Positions 50,166-59,395 of a stretch of DNA of 64,000 nucleotides are shown piece after piece. How positions within the stretch are numbered: the stretch's first letter is position 1; every line of letters begins with the position of its first letter. Under the pieces are notes generated by a model that was not told the origin of the DNA, searched no databases, and saw nothing but the letters and a program-made list of their open reading frames with translations. The translations under genes and the position numbers were made by a program. Source of the DNA: Novosphingobium sp. MD-1 (GTDB lineage Bacteria > Pseudomonadota > Alphaproteobacteria > Sphingomonadales > Sphingomonadaceae); the NCBI RefSeq assembly GCF_001014975.1, contig NZ_BBXA01000013.1, forward strand, positions 434,001 to 498,000, read 5' to 3'.

Positions 50166-51451
50166 TGCCGGAACAGACCTGGTTCGGGCAGCCGCGCGGG
50201 CTGACCGTCTTGTTCCTGACCAACATGTGGGAGCAGTTCTCGTACTACGGGATGCGGGCGCTGCTGGTCTATTACATGACCAAGCAGCTCCTGCTGGGCC
50301 AGGCCCACGCGTCGTTCATCTACGGCACGTACACCGCCGGCGCCTATTTCACCCCGATCCTTGGCGGGTTGATCGCCGACCGTGTGCTCGGCAAGCGCCG
50401 GGCCATCGTGCTGGGCGGCGCGATCATGTGCGCCGGGCACTTCATGATGACCTTCGAGCCGCTGTTCTATGCCGCGCTCGCCACGATCGCGATCGGCAAC
50501 GGCCTGTTTCTGCCCTGCCTGCCAAGCCAGGTCGGCGATCTCTACAAGCCCGGCGATCAACGCCGTGGCTGGGCCTACAACGTCTATTACGTCGGCATCA
50601 ACATCGGCGGCTTCCTGGCGCCGCTGATCTGCGGCACGCTGGGCGAGGTCTATGGCTGGCATTACGGTTTCGGCGTGGCCGGGATCGGGATGGGTCTGGG
50701 GCTGGTGATCTACCTGTCCGGCCAGCGCCACCTGCCCCCCGAACGCAAGCCCGCCCGCGCCACCGAGACGCGGCCGCTCGCATTCGATCCGAAAGTGGCC
50801 GCCGTCCTGCTCGGCATCGGTCTGGCGGTAACGCTGTTCCGCTCCGCCTACGAACAGGTGGGCAACACCGTTGCCCTGTGGGCCGACAGCGGGATCGATC
50901 GGAGCGCGGGCAGCCTTGCCATACCGATGACGTGGTTCCAGTCGCTCAATCCGCTGTTCGTCATGCTGCTGACCCCGCCCCTTCTCCACTTCTGGCGCCG
51001 CCGGGCGGAAGCCGCGGGCGATACCGCGCCGCTACACCGCATGGCGATGGGCGCATTGATCGTCGCCGGTGCCTACGCGATGCTCGCCACCATCGCCTGG
51101 ACGACCGGACCAGCGCGGGCCAACTGGATGTGGCTTGCCGCGTTCTTCCTGATTTTCACCTTCGGCGAACTGTTCATCCTGCCGACCGGTCTGGGCCTGT
51201 TCGCGCGCCTCGCGCCTCTGAGCCTTGGCGCGACTACCGTTGCGGCTTGGTTTTTCATCACCTTCACCGGCAGCCTCAGCGCCGGCGTGGTCGGCACGTT
51301 GTGGAGCCGCCTCGCTCCCGCGCCGTTCTTTCTCGTCCTTGCCGGGCTGGCCTGCCTGTCCGCCCTGCTCCTGCGCCTTCTGAGCGCCCCGACAGAGACG
51401 ATCGAACAACGGACAGCGCAGAATGTGCGCAAATCGGCCGAAATGGATTGA
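50162..51451 (+). CDS. POT/PTR-family proton-dependent peptide transporter
   Basis: 429 aa, about 12 membrane segments. Diagnostic N-terminus: LTNMWEQFSYYGMRALLVYYM (related to the ExxERFxYYG motif, here with Q-F), then AGAYFTPILGGLIADRVLGKRR and FLPCLPSQVGDLY with the R-R-G-W-A-Y-N-V-Y-Y-V-G-I-N-I-G stretch. Imports di- or tripeptides across the inner membrane. Coupled to the epimerase gene by a 4-base overlap. TonB receptor 2 follows after 133 bases. Confidence 0.92.
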   Translation: MMPEQTWFGQPRGLTVLFLTNMWEQFSYYGMRALLVYYMTKQLLLGQAHASFIYGTYTAGAYFTPILGGLIADRVLGKRRAIVLGGAIMCAGHFMMTFEPLFYAALATIAIGNGLFLPCLPSQVGDLYKPGDQRRGWAYNVYYVGINIGGFLAPLICGTLGEVYGWHYGFGVAGIGMGLGLVIYLSGQRHLPPERKPARATETRPLAFDPKVAAVLLGIGLAVTLFRSAYEQVGNTVALWADSGIDRSAGSLAIPMTWFQSLNPLFVMLLTPPLLHFWRRRAEAAGDTAPLHRMAMGALIVAGAYAMLATIAWTTGPARANWMWLAAFFLIFTFGELFILPTGLGLFARLAPLSLGATTVAAWFFITFTGSLSAGVVGTLWSRLAPAPFFLVLAGLACLSALLLRLLSAPTETIEQRTAQNVRKSAEMD

Positions 51452-51492
51452 CAGTTTTCCTATTGAGACAATAACGTCCTTATCAGGATAAT
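51449..51492 (+). promoter_or_regulatory. Candidate promoter/operator region of TonB receptor 2
   Basis: TTGACA (51449-51454) begins the region. TATTGAGACAATA (51461-51473) is a perfect palindrome about three bases, and ATCAGGATAA (51482-51491) repeats the element found next to the XRE-cupin gene at 47063. TTGAGA (51463) and GATAAT (51487) also form an 18-base-spaced -35/-10 pair. Shared control with the 47158 promoter is inferred. Confidence 0.45.
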
Positions 51493-51584
51493 AATGTCAC
51501 GCGGCGTTCTGGACGGGTTTGGGGTTCACATAGGGCCCTTCCGGCACGCCTTGTCCCAACGGACCCGAATTCGGGAGGAATACC

Positions 51585-53855
51585 ATGAGACCAGCTCGCA
51601 CCACCTTGCTGATGACCGCTTGCCTGGCGGCCATCGCATCCGGCCCGGCCCTGGCGCAGTCGGCGACCGATTCGGACAAGGGCACGTTCGGCGACGATGA
51701 AATCGTCGTGACCGCGCAGAAGCGAGAACAGACCTTGATCGACGTGCCGCAATCGATCTCGGTAGTTTCGGGCGACCTCCTCGAACGGTCGCAGGCCAAC
51801 AACTTCCAGGACTTTCTCAACCACGTCCCGGGCCTTCAGCTCAATCAGGCCACGCCCGGCGCGGGCCGTCTGGTGCTGCGTGGCCTCAACACCGGCGGCG
51901 TCGCCTCGACGGTGGGTGTCTATGTCGACGAAACGCCGTTCGGCTCGTCGACGGCCCTCGCCAACGGCGCGGTGCTGGCCGGCGATTTCGATACTTTCGA
52001 CATCGCGCGCGTCGAAGTGCTGCGCGGGCCGCAGGGCACGCTCTATGGCGCCTCCACGCTGGGCGGCCTGATCAAGTACGTCACCAACGCGCCCAAGCTC
52101 GGCGCCACCGAAGGCGCGGTGCGCGGCGCGGCGGAGGCGACCAAGGGCGGCGCGATGTCGTACCACGGCAACGCCATGATCAACCTGCCACTGGGCGAGA
52201 CGCTCGCGTTCCGCGCATCGGGCTTCTACCACAAGAACGGCGGATGGATCGATTCCATCGGCACATCGGGCACGTCGTTCGCCAGCCCGGTCACCTCAGA
52301 CGTCGCCAGCAACATCAACGACTCCAAGGTCTATGGCGGCCGCGCTTCGCTGCTGTTCAAGCCGAACGAGATGTTCGACGTCCGTCTGACGGCCTATCTC
52401 CAGAACATCCGCGCCAATGCGGACTCGTCGGTGGAGAGCGATCCGGCCACGCTGCGCACGCTCTATGGCCGCCCCACCCAGTCGCAGTTCTCGCCCGAAT
52501 TCACCAATGTCAATTATCGGGTCTACAGCGGCACGATCACCGCCGACCTCGGTTTCGCCACCCTGACCAGCGCAACCAGCTACGCGACGCAGAAGCAGAC
52601 CTTCCGCGACGACGCGACGTTCAATCTCAGCGGCATCGTGCAGGCATTGCTGGGCGCGCCGGCCAACGATTTCGTGCTCAACCAGAAGGTCAACACGCGC
52701 AAGTGGACGCAGGAATTGCGGCTCGCCGGTGCGGTCGGGAACAGCCTCGATTGGTTGATCGGCGGCTATTACAACGATGAAAAGGGCCTGCTGCTGCAGG
52801 ACTACGCCGCCTATACGCCGGGCACGACGACGCCGATCGTCTTCCCCTTCGTGCTGGGCCATGTCGACCTGCAATCCAAGTACAAGGAATATGCGGGCTT
52901 CGCCAACCTGACCCTGCATCTCGGCACCATGTTCGATATCGATTTCGGCGGGCGCTATAGCCACAACAAGCAGGTCGCCAGCCAGGCGGCGAGCGGCGTC
53001 CTTGCCGGCAATGTGCCGGTCAACAGCAACCTGCGCTCGTCCGACAACGTCTTCACCTATTCGGTGGCGCCCAAGTTCAAGATCAGCGAGCGCGCGACGC
53101 TCTATGCCCGCGTCGCCAAGGGCTATCGTCCGGGCGGCCCCAACGTGATCGCGCCGAACGCCCCGGCGGGAACCCCGTCCAGCTTCGATCCGGACACCGC
53201 CGTCAGCTACGAAGCGGGCTTCAAGGGCGAGACGGCGGATCGCAGCCTCGGGCTGGACCTGGCGGTGTTCCATATCGACTGGGACAAGATCCAGCTCCTG
53301 ACGGTGGTCAACGGCTTCGGTGTGAACATCAATGGCGCCGGCGCAAAGAGCCAGGGCGCCGAATTCACCCTGACCATGCGGCCGACCAAGGGCTTCGTGG
53401 TTTCGTTCAACGGCGCCTATACCGACGCCAAGCTGAAGGCGGACGCGCCAGCGCTGGTGGGCGGCCGCAAGGGCGATCAACTGCCGTTCACGCCGAAGTA
53501 TGCCATCTCGCTCAACAGCGATTACGACTGGGATCTGGGCGGAACCACCAAGGCCTTCATCGGCGGTTCGCTGCGCTATCTCTCCAAGCAGAGCGGCAGC
53601 TTCGACGCCGCCTTCCGCGCCGCCAACGGCCGGCAGCGCCAGCTTCCTTCCTACGCCACCGTCGATCTGCGCGCGGGCCTGGATTTCGGTAAGTTCGGCA
53701 TCGAGGCCTACGTCCGCAACCTGACCGATACGGAAGGCAAGACCTCGACCGGCGCGCTTACCGCGAATGGCTTGCCATTGAACCCGGGCGGGGCGATCAT
53801 CACCGGCGTTATCCGCCCGCGCACATTCGGACTTTCGCTCAGTGCTCAATACTGA
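51585..53855 (+). CDS. TonB-dependent outer-membrane receptor 2
   Basis: 756 aa. Signal peptide ending P-A-L-A (cleavage about residue 24), TonB box/plug start EIVVTAQKREQTLIDVPQS, plug signatures FLNHVPGLQ, RVEVLRGPQGTLYGASTLGG, and a barrel ending in FGLSLSAQY. A GGGAGGAA ribosome site precedes the ATG. It sits inside the peptide/amino-acid cluster, and the DUF1611 gene starts within its last codons. Likely imports oligopeptides or N-acylated amino-acid compounds. Typical sphingomonad receptor of the AQKRxQ type. Confidence 0.95.
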   Translation: MRPARTTLLMTACLAAIASGPALAQSATDSDKGTFGDDEIVVTAQKREQTLIDVPQSISVVSGDLLERSQANNFQDFLNHVPGLQLNQATPGAGRLVLRGLNTGGVASTVGVYVDETPFGSSTALANGAVLAGDFDTFDIARVEVLRGPQGTLYGASTLGGLIKYVTNAPKLGATEGAVRGAAEATKGGAMSYHGNAMINLPLGETLAFRASGFYHKNGGWIDSIGTSGTSFASPVTSDVASNINDSKVYGGRASLLFKPNEMFDVRLTAYLQNIRANADSSVESDPATLRTLYGRPTQSQFSPEFTNVNYRVYSGTITADLGFATLTSATSYATQKQTFRDDATFNLSGIVQALLGAPANDFVLNQKVNTRKWTQELRLAGAVGNSLDWLIGGYYNDEKGLLLQDYAAYTPGTTTPIVFPFVLGHVDLQSKYKEYAGFANLTLHLGTMFDIDFGGRYSHNKQVASQAASGVLAGNVPVNSNLRSSDNVFTYSVAPKFKISERATLYARVAKGYRPGGPNVIAPNAPAGTPSSFDPDTAVSYEAGFKGETADRSLGLDLAVFHIDWDKIQLLTVVNGFGVNINGAGAKSQGAEFTLTMRPTKGFVVSFNGAYTDAKLKADAPALVGGRKGDQLPFTPKYAISLNSDYDWDLGGTTKAFIGGSLRYLSKQSGSFDAAFRAANGRQRQLPSYATVDLRAGLDFGKFGIEAYVRNLTDTEGKTSTGALTANGLPLNPGGAIITGVIRPRTFGLSLSAQY

Positions 53856-54906
53856 ATTTCCACTGGCCGCCGAACCGGCCGCCAAGGCGTCGGGCAGCCT
53901 GACGCTGCCCGGCCCTTACCTGCTCTTTCTCGGTGACACGACCGAACCGGGATTTGCCAAGACCGCGTTCGGATTGCGTGACTGGGCGCCGGACCGCTGC
54001 GTCGGGGAATTCGTGCTGCCGGGTGCGGCAGTATCCACCGGCCTTCCACGGCTCGAACTGGAGCAGGCCTATGCCCGTGGCGCCCGTGCATTGCTGATCG
54101 GCGTCGCCAGTCCCGGCGGGGCAATCCCGCCGCACTGGGTGCCGAGCTTGCTCGCCGCGCTGGAGGCCGGGCTCGACATCGTCGCCGGCATGCATGTGAA
54201 GCTGAACGCCATTCCCGAACTGCGCCGCCTGGCCGAAAGCAACGGCCGCCAGCTTGTCGATGTTCGCACCCCGCCCGAGGGCGTTGGTGTGGCGACCGGC
54301 CGCAAGCGTTCGGGCCGGCGCCTGCTGACCGTTGGCACCGATTGCGCGCTCGGCAAGAAATACACGGCACTGGCCATCGCCCGGGGGCTGCAGGAGCGCG
54401 GGCTGGATGCCACGTTCCGGGCGACCGGGCAGACCGGGATCATGATCGCGGGATCGGGTATCCCGATCGACGCGGTCGTGGCCGATTTCGTCGCCGGTGC
54501 CGCCGAGGCGCTGACTCCCGCAGCCGATCCGGCGCATATCGACGTGATCGAGGGCCAGGGTTCGCTCTATCACCCCGCCTATGCGGCAGTATCGCTCGGC
54601 CTGCTTCACGGCAGCCAACCCGATCTCTTCGTCGTCTGCCACCAGCCTGGTCGCGAACGCATCCTCGGCATGCCCGACTATGCCGTTCCGGCGATCGAGG
54701 ATGTCATCGCGCAGACGATCGCGCTGGGCCGGCTGACCAATCCGGCGATCCGCTGCGCCGGTGTCAGCCTCAACACTGCGGGCATGAGCGAGGACGCGGC
54801 GGCAGCGGAAATCGCCGCCGTGGCCGCGCGTCTAAGCCTGCCCGTTGCCGATCCGATCCGCGGCGGCATGGCGTTCGAGCGCCTGCTCGACGCCTGCACC
54901 GGATGA
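53842..54906 (+). CDS. DUF1611 protein, D-glutamate N-acetyltransferase (DgcN)-like
   Basis: 354 aa. An N-terminal domain with the EFVLPGAAVSTGLPRLELEQA stretch split around the turn, and a C-terminal P-loop-type domain with V-G-T-D-C-A-L-G-K-K-Y-T-A, the DUF1611 hallmark, then ATGQTGIMIAGSGIPIDAVV and VIEGQGSLYHPAY. DgcN was reported as a D-glutamate N-acetyltransferase acting with the epimerase DgcA. GTG start overlaps the TonB receptor end by 14 bases, and the stop overlaps the permease start (ATGA). Family certain; activity inferred from the DgcA-like partner. Confidence 0.87.
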   Translation: MLNTEFPLAAEPAAKASGSLTLPGPYLLFLGDTTEPGFAKTAFGLRDWAPDRCVGEFVLPGAAVSTGLPRLELEQAYARGARALLIGVASPGGAIPPHWVPSLLAALEAGLDIVAGMHVKLNAIPELRRLAESNGRQLVDVRTPPEGVGVATGRKRSGRRLLTVGTDCALGKKYTALAIARGLQERGLDATFRATGQTGIMIAGSGIPIDAVVADFVAGAAEALTPAADPAHIDVIEGQGSLYHPAYAAVSLGLLHGSQPDLFVVCHQPGRERILGMPDYAVPAIEDVIAQTIALGRLTNPAIRCAGVSLNTAGMSEDAAAAEIAAVAARLSLPVADPIRGGMAFERLLDACTG

Positions 54907-56036
54907 GCCAAGCCGCTCCGGAGAGCTGGTTCAAGCGGCTCCTCCTGCCGGGGCTATCGTTCAAGGCCGTCGTGATCGGCGGGGGCTATGCCACCGGGCG
55001 CGAGATCGCCGAGTTCTTCCTGCCGGCCGGCGCCTGGGGCGGGATCGCCGCGATCGCGCTGGCAACGGCGATCTGGAGCGCGGTTTGCGTGGCGACGTTC
55101 CTTGTCGCCCGTGCGGCGCGGGCGCGCGATTATCGCGCCTTCTTCAAAGTGCTGCTGGGCCGTGGCTGGATCCTGTTCGAGATCGCCTATGCGTTGTTCG
55201 TGATGCTGCTGCTCGCGGTGTTCGGCGCGGCGGCGGGCGAGATCGTTCACACCGCCGGCCTCCCGCCGATGGCCGGTACGGTTGCGCTGATGGCCGGCAT
55301 CGCCGGCTTCGCCGCCTTCGGCAACACGGCTGTCGAGCGGCTGTTCACCTGGGTTTCGGTGCTGCTCTACGGCGTCTATGCGGTGTTCCTCGTCCTCGCG
55401 CTGTCGAGCTTCGGAGACCGCATCGCCGCCGCCTTTGCCCAAGGCGCGCCGGCCGGTCACGGCTGGTTTGCCGATTGGTTCGGGGGCGGGCTGACATATG
55501 CCAGCTACAACATCATCGGCGCGATCGTGATCCTGCCGGTCACCCGCCACCTCGCCAGCAACCGCGACGCGGTGATTGCCGGGGCGATCGCCGGGCCGCT
55601 GGCGATGCTGCCCGCGTTGATGTTCTTCGTGTGCATGGCCGCCTTCCTGCCCGGCATCGCCGGCGAGGCGCTGCCTTCGGACTTTCTGCTGCGCCAGCTT
55701 GGCCAGCCCCTGTTCCATGTGCTGTTCCAGCTGATGATCTTCTCCGCGCTGCTCGAAAGCGGCACGGGTGCCGTCCATGCGATCAACGAGCGCATCGCCG
55801 CAGCCTGGCGGCACAACCGCGGCGCCCCGCCGACGGTACCGTTGCGGGCCGCGATCACGATCGCGCTGCTGGTCCTGTGCATGGTGGTGGCCGACCGCGT
55901 CGGACTGATCGCGCTGATTGCCAACGGCTATCGCGCGCTCGCCTTCGTGCTCCTTGCCCTTTACATCCTGCCGCTGCTGACGATCGGTCTCTGGCGGTTC
56001 CGCAATGGCCAGCTCGCCCCAGGAGAAGCCCGATGA
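54903..56036 (+). CDS. YkvI-like membrane transporter
   Basis: 377 aa, about ten hydrophobic segments. It begins FKAVVIGGGYATGREIAEFF, the pattern of YkvI-family membrane proteins with a LeuT/APC-like fold, and has GGGLTYASYNIIGAIVILPV in the middle. Likely an amino-acid or peptide-derivative carrier. Overlaps neighbours on both sides by 4 bases (ATGA), so strictly coupled to DUF1611 upstream and the serine hydrolase downstream. Substrate unknown. Confidence 0.82.
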   Translation: MSQAAPESWFKRLLLPGLSFKAVVIGGGYATGREIAEFFLPAGAWGGIAAIALATAIWSAVCVATFLVARAARARDYRAFFKVLLGRGWILFEIAYALFVMLLLAVFGAAAGEIVHTAGLPPMAGTVALMAGIAGFAAFGNTAVERLFTWVSVLLYGVYAVFLVLALSSFGDRIAAAFAQGAPAGHGWFADWFGGGLTYASYNIIGAIVILPVTRHLASNRDAVIAGAIAGPLAMLPALMFFVCMAAFLPGIAGEALPSDFLLRQLGQPLFHVLFQLMIFSALLESGTGAVHAINERIAAAWRHNRGAPPTVPLRAAITIALLVLCMVVADRVGLIALIANGYRALAFVLLALYILPLLTIGLWRFRNGQLAPGEAR

Positions 56037-57613
56037 AACGTCTGTCCCTGCTGGCAGGGCTTTGCCTTGCCGCTGCCGTTCCCCACGCTGCCCTTGCCGC
56101 GCCGCCGGCAGACATCGACGCGCGGATCGAGGCAATCCGCCAGTCCTCGGGCACGCCGGGCATGGCCGTTGCCATCGTCGAGAACGGCAAGGTCGTGCTC
56201 GCCAAGGGTTATGGCGAACGCCGGCTTGGCGCGCCCGCGAAAGTGGACGCGGACACGATTTTCATGATCGGTTCGACCGGCAAGGCCCTGACCGCCGCCG
56301 CGCTCGCCACGCTGGTCGATGCCGGCAAGATCGGCTGGGACGACAAGGTCATCGACCACATCCCCGATTTCCAGATGTACGACGCCTGGGTCACGCGCGA
56401 GATGACGATCCGCGACCTTCTGGTGCATCGCAGCGGGCTGGGGCTGGGAGCGGGAGACCTGCTCACCGTGCCGCGCGGCGCGATCTCGCGCGACGACCTG
56501 ATGCGCCGGCTGCGCTACATCAAGCCGGCAACGAGCTTTCGCAGCGGCTATGCCTACGACAACATCCTCTACGGCGTGGCGGGGCTGCTGATCGAGCGCG
56601 TCAGTGGGCAGACCTGGGAAGATTACATGAAGGCGCATGTCTTCGCGCCGGCCGGGATGCGCGATGCGGCGGCCGACTTCAGGACGCAGACCTCCGCGCC
56701 CAATCGCGCGCAGCCGCATGGCCGGGTCGGCATGGTGCGCGGCGATGGCCCGCAAGTGGTGCTCGACGAGCGCGACCAGCTGGGCCGGGCGATGGCCCCG
56801 GCGGGCCTGATCGCGATGAGCGCCAACGACATGGCGCGCTGGTTGCAGATCCAGCTCGCCGGCGGCGCGCTGCCCGAAGGCGGCCGCCTGTTCAGCGCGG
56901 CCGCCGGCAAGGAGATGTGGTCGCCGGTCACGCCGATCCCGATCACCCCGGCGCCCCAACCGATCGCGGCGACCACGCCGACGTTCGATGCCTATGCGCT
57001 GGGCTGGGAAGTGCGCGACTACCACGGCACGCGCATCGTCTGGCACGCCGGCGGGCTGCTCGGCTTCACCTCGATCGTGTGCCTGATCCCCGAGAAGAAC
57101 GTCGGTTTCGCCATCGAGGTGAATGCCGAGGAGAGCGAGCCGCGCCACGGGCTGATGTACGAACTGATCGATCATTACCTGGGCCTGCCCCGGCAGGACT
57201 GGCCGCAGCGCTTCCACGACTATCGTGCCAAGCGCATCGTCGATGCCGTTGCGGCGATGAAGCAGGCGGCGGCCACGCCGGCGCAGGTTGGCCCTTCGCT
57301 ACCGCTCGATCGCTATGCCGGGACCTACAGCGATCCCTGGTATGGCAAGCTCGCGGTGGGTTCGGACGCCAAGGGGCTGACGGTCCGTTTCGTGCCCACT
57401 GCCGGCATGAGCGGGCGCCTTGTGCACTACCAGTACGATACGTTCATCGCCCAGTTCGACGATCCGGGGATCGAAAAGGCCTATCTCACCTTCCAGCTCG
57501 ATGCCGACGGCAAGGTATCGTCCATTTCCGCGAAGCCAGTCTCGCCCATCGCCGATTTCAGTTTCGATTACAAAGACCTGCTGTTCACGCCCGCGCCCGA
57601 ACCGCGCAAGTGA
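56033..57613 (+). CDS. Secreted serine hydrolase (beta-lactamase family) with C-terminal accessory domain
   Basis: 526 aa. Signal peptide cleaved about A-L-A (residue 22); the S-x-x-K motif is Ser81-Lys84 (G-S-T-G-K), the Tyr motif is GYAYDNILYG, and WHAGGLLGFTS corresponds to the HxG/KTG-like strand. The last ~100 residues (LDRYAGTYSDPWYGKLAV...) resemble the DUF3471 lipocalin-like tail of such esterases/peptidases. AGGAGAA precedes the ATG. Together with 47158 it gives the cluster two periplasmic hydrolases of this type, perhaps for D-amino-acid peptides. Confidence 0.91.
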   Translation: MKRLSLLAGLCLAAAVPHAALAAPPADIDARIEAIRQSSGTPGMAVAIVENGKVVLAKGYGERRLGAPAKVDADTIFMIGSTGKALTAAALATLVDAGKIGWDDKVIDHIPDFQMYDAWVTREMTIRDLLVHRSGLGLGAGDLLTVPRGAISRDDLMRRLRYIKPATSFRSGYAYDNILYGVAGLLIERVSGQTWEDYMKAHVFAPAGMRDAAADFRTQTSAPNRAQPHGRVGMVRGDGPQVVLDERDQLGRAMAPAGLIAMSANDMARWLQIQLAGGALPEGGRLFSAAAGKEMWSPVTPIPITPAPQPIAATTPTFDAYALGWEVRDYHGTRIVWHAGGLLGFTSIVCLIPEKNVGFAIEVNAEESEPRHGLMYELIDHYLGLPRQDWPQRFHDYRAKRIVDAVAAMKQAAATPAQVGPSLPLDRYAGTYSDPWYGKLAVGSDAKGLTVRFVPTAGMSGRLVHYQYDTFIAQFDDPGIEKAYLTFQLDADGKVSSISAKPVSPIADFSFDYKDLLFTPAPEPRK

Positions 57614-57771
57614 TCGGACAAGCCGGTTCCGTAAGATGCTGCGGTAACAAACTGTAATATATTATCTATTTGATGAAATATCGGTCATCGGCATGACCGT
57701 TCCGCACTATTCATCTCCGTGCAAGGACGCACGGATCATGGAACCGTGACGATACGGAACGGAGCCACCCG

Positions 57772-59391
57772 ATGCGTCGCTCGCTGCTCGGACAGAATTT
57801 GGCCGCCCTTGCCCTGGCGCTGGTCGCAAGACCGGCGCTCGCCGAGGACAAGCCATCCCCCGATCTCGACCTGGCCATGGTTAACCGGCTGGCCTGGGGG
57901 GCAACCTCAGCCGAGGTGCAGCGCATGCGGGCGATGGGTGCGGAAGCCTGGTTGCAGGCGGAGCTGCATCCACCCGCTTCAGAACGATTGCCCCCCGCAG
58001 CCCAGGCAATGGTCGATGCCTTGCCGATGCGCGGCCAAAGCACCGTCGCTCTGGTGCGCGAATTCCGCGAACAGGTAACAGCGGCGAAGGCGGCGCAGGC
58101 GACAATGTCGCCGCCGGGTCAAGGCGTTGCCTCCGACGGTCCGGCCGCTTCGAACCCGATGCAGGCCGGGCCATCCGGTACCACGGCGACGCAACCCCCG
58201 GCCCCGCCCACCCCGCAGGAAGTACGTCGCGACTTGCTCGGCGATGCCTTCAAGCAGGACCAGACCCGGCTGCTTCTGCGCGCGCTCTATGCGCCCAGTC
58301 AGTTGCGCGAGCAGCTCACCGCGTTCTGGCTCAACCACTTCAACGTCTATACCGACAAGGCTGAAATCCGTCTGTTCGTGGGGGACTACGAGGATCATGC
58401 CATACGTCCCCACGCCCTCGGGCGCTTCCGCGATCTGCTGGAGGCGACACTGCGCTCCCCGGCCATGCTGCAATATCTCGACAACGCGCAGAACGCCAAG
58501 GGTCGCATCAACGAGAACTACGCGCGCGAAATCATGGAACTGCACACCATGGGCGTGGGCTCGGGCTATACCCAGAAGGACGTGCAGGAACTCGCGCGCA
58601 TTCTGACCGGGGTGGGCATCGTCAACCCCGATCGGCCGGAGCGACCGAGCCCCACCAATCCCGCGGCGATCCGCGATGGAATGTTCGCCTTCTATCCCGC
58701 CCGCCACGATATGGGCGACAAGGTCTTTCTCGGCCATGTCATCAAAGGGTCCGGCTATGACGAGGTGCGCCAGGCGCTCGATATCCTTTGCGCCCAGCCC
58801 GCCACCGCCCGGCATGTCTCGCGCCAGCTGGCGCAGTATTTCGTCGCCGACAGCCCTCCCCCGGCGCTGATCGAGCGGATGGCGGCCCGCTGGGCGCAAA
58901 GCGGCGGCGATATCGCCGCCGTGCTGGACCTGCTGTTCCACAGCCCGGAGTTTCGGGCCTCGCTTTCCCGTCCGCTGCTCAAGGATCCGCAGCACTTCGT
59001 CCTCTCGGCGGTAAGGATGGCTTACGACGACCGGGTGATCGCCAATACGCAGCCGATCGCGAACTGGCTGAACCGGCTGGGCCAGCCCTTCTACGGTCAT
59101 CTCACCCCGGACGGCTATCCGCTGGAACGCACCGCGTGGAACGGCCCGGGGCAGATCGAACAACGATTCGAGATCGCGCAGGCGATCGGCACCGGCTCTG
59201 CCGGGCTGTTCAAGGGCGAGGCGCCGTCGGCCACCCCGCGTCAGGCCTTTCCGGTGTTGCAGGGCGCGCTTTATTACGGCGGGCTCGACAAGCAGTTGTC
59301 GCCGGCCACGCGCGCCGCGCTGGATCAGGCCGCCAGCGCGCAGGAATGGAATATCCTGTTCCTCGCCTCGCCCGACTTCATGGGGAGATAG
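57772..59391 (+). CDS. Exported DUF1800 protein
   Basis: 539 aa with a Sec signal (cleavage about A-L-A, residue 24). DUF1800 signatures: LAMVNRLAWGATSAEVQRM near the start, AFWLNHFNVY, NENYAREIMELHTMGV, YTQKDVQELARILTG and the FYPARHDMGDKVFLGH segment. A Pro/Ala-rich insert lies at ~110-150. These proteins are nearly always paired with a DUF1501 gene, as here 5 bases downstream. The function of the pair is not established. An AT-rich palindrome (TAATATATTA, 57655-57664) lies upstream. Confidence 0.93.
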   Translation: MRRSLLGQNLAALALALVARPALAEDKPSPDLDLAMVNRLAWGATSAEVQRMRAMGAEAWLQAELHPPASERLPPAAQAMVDALPMRGQSTVALVREFREQVTAAKAAQATMSPPGQGVASDGPAASNPMQAGPSGTTATQPPAPPTPQEVRRDLLGDAFKQDQTRLLLRALYAPSQLREQLTAFWLNHFNVYTDKAEIRLFVGDYEDHAIRPHALGRFRDLLEATLRSPAMLQYLDNAQNAKGRINENYAREIMELHTMGVGSGYTQKDVQELARILTGVGIVNPDRPERPSPTNPAAIRDGMFAFYPARHDMGDKVFLGHVIKGSGYDEVRQALDILCAQPATARHVSRQLAQYFVADSPPPALIERMAARWAQSGGDIAAVLDLLFHSPEFRASLSRPLLKDPQHFVLSAVRMAYDDRVIANTQPIANWLNRLGQPFYGHLTPDGYPLERTAWNGPGQIEQRFEIAQAIGTGSAGLFKGEAPSATPRQAFPVLQGALYYGGLDKQLSPATRAALDQAASAQEWNILFLASPDFMGR

Positions 59392-59395
59392 CACC

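Noticed and set aside
52296..53885. 529-codon minus frame opposite TonB receptor 2
   Set aside because: Shadow of a well-formed receptor gene; composition and lack of start signals argue against coding.
54845..56032. Long upstream extension of the 56033 serine hydrolase frame
   Set aside because: The extension runs out of frame through the permease gene; the true start is the ATG at 56033 with AGGAGAA and a signal peptide.
54954..56135. 393-codon minus frame opposite the YkvI-like permease
   Set aside because: Gln/Arg/His-rich antisense product, with no ribosome site and no homology that I recognise.
57655..57664. TAATATATTA palindrome considered as another island operator
   Set aside because: It lacks the TTGT/ACAA or GTATAC core and sits outside the catabolic region; probably just an AT-rich promoter stretch.
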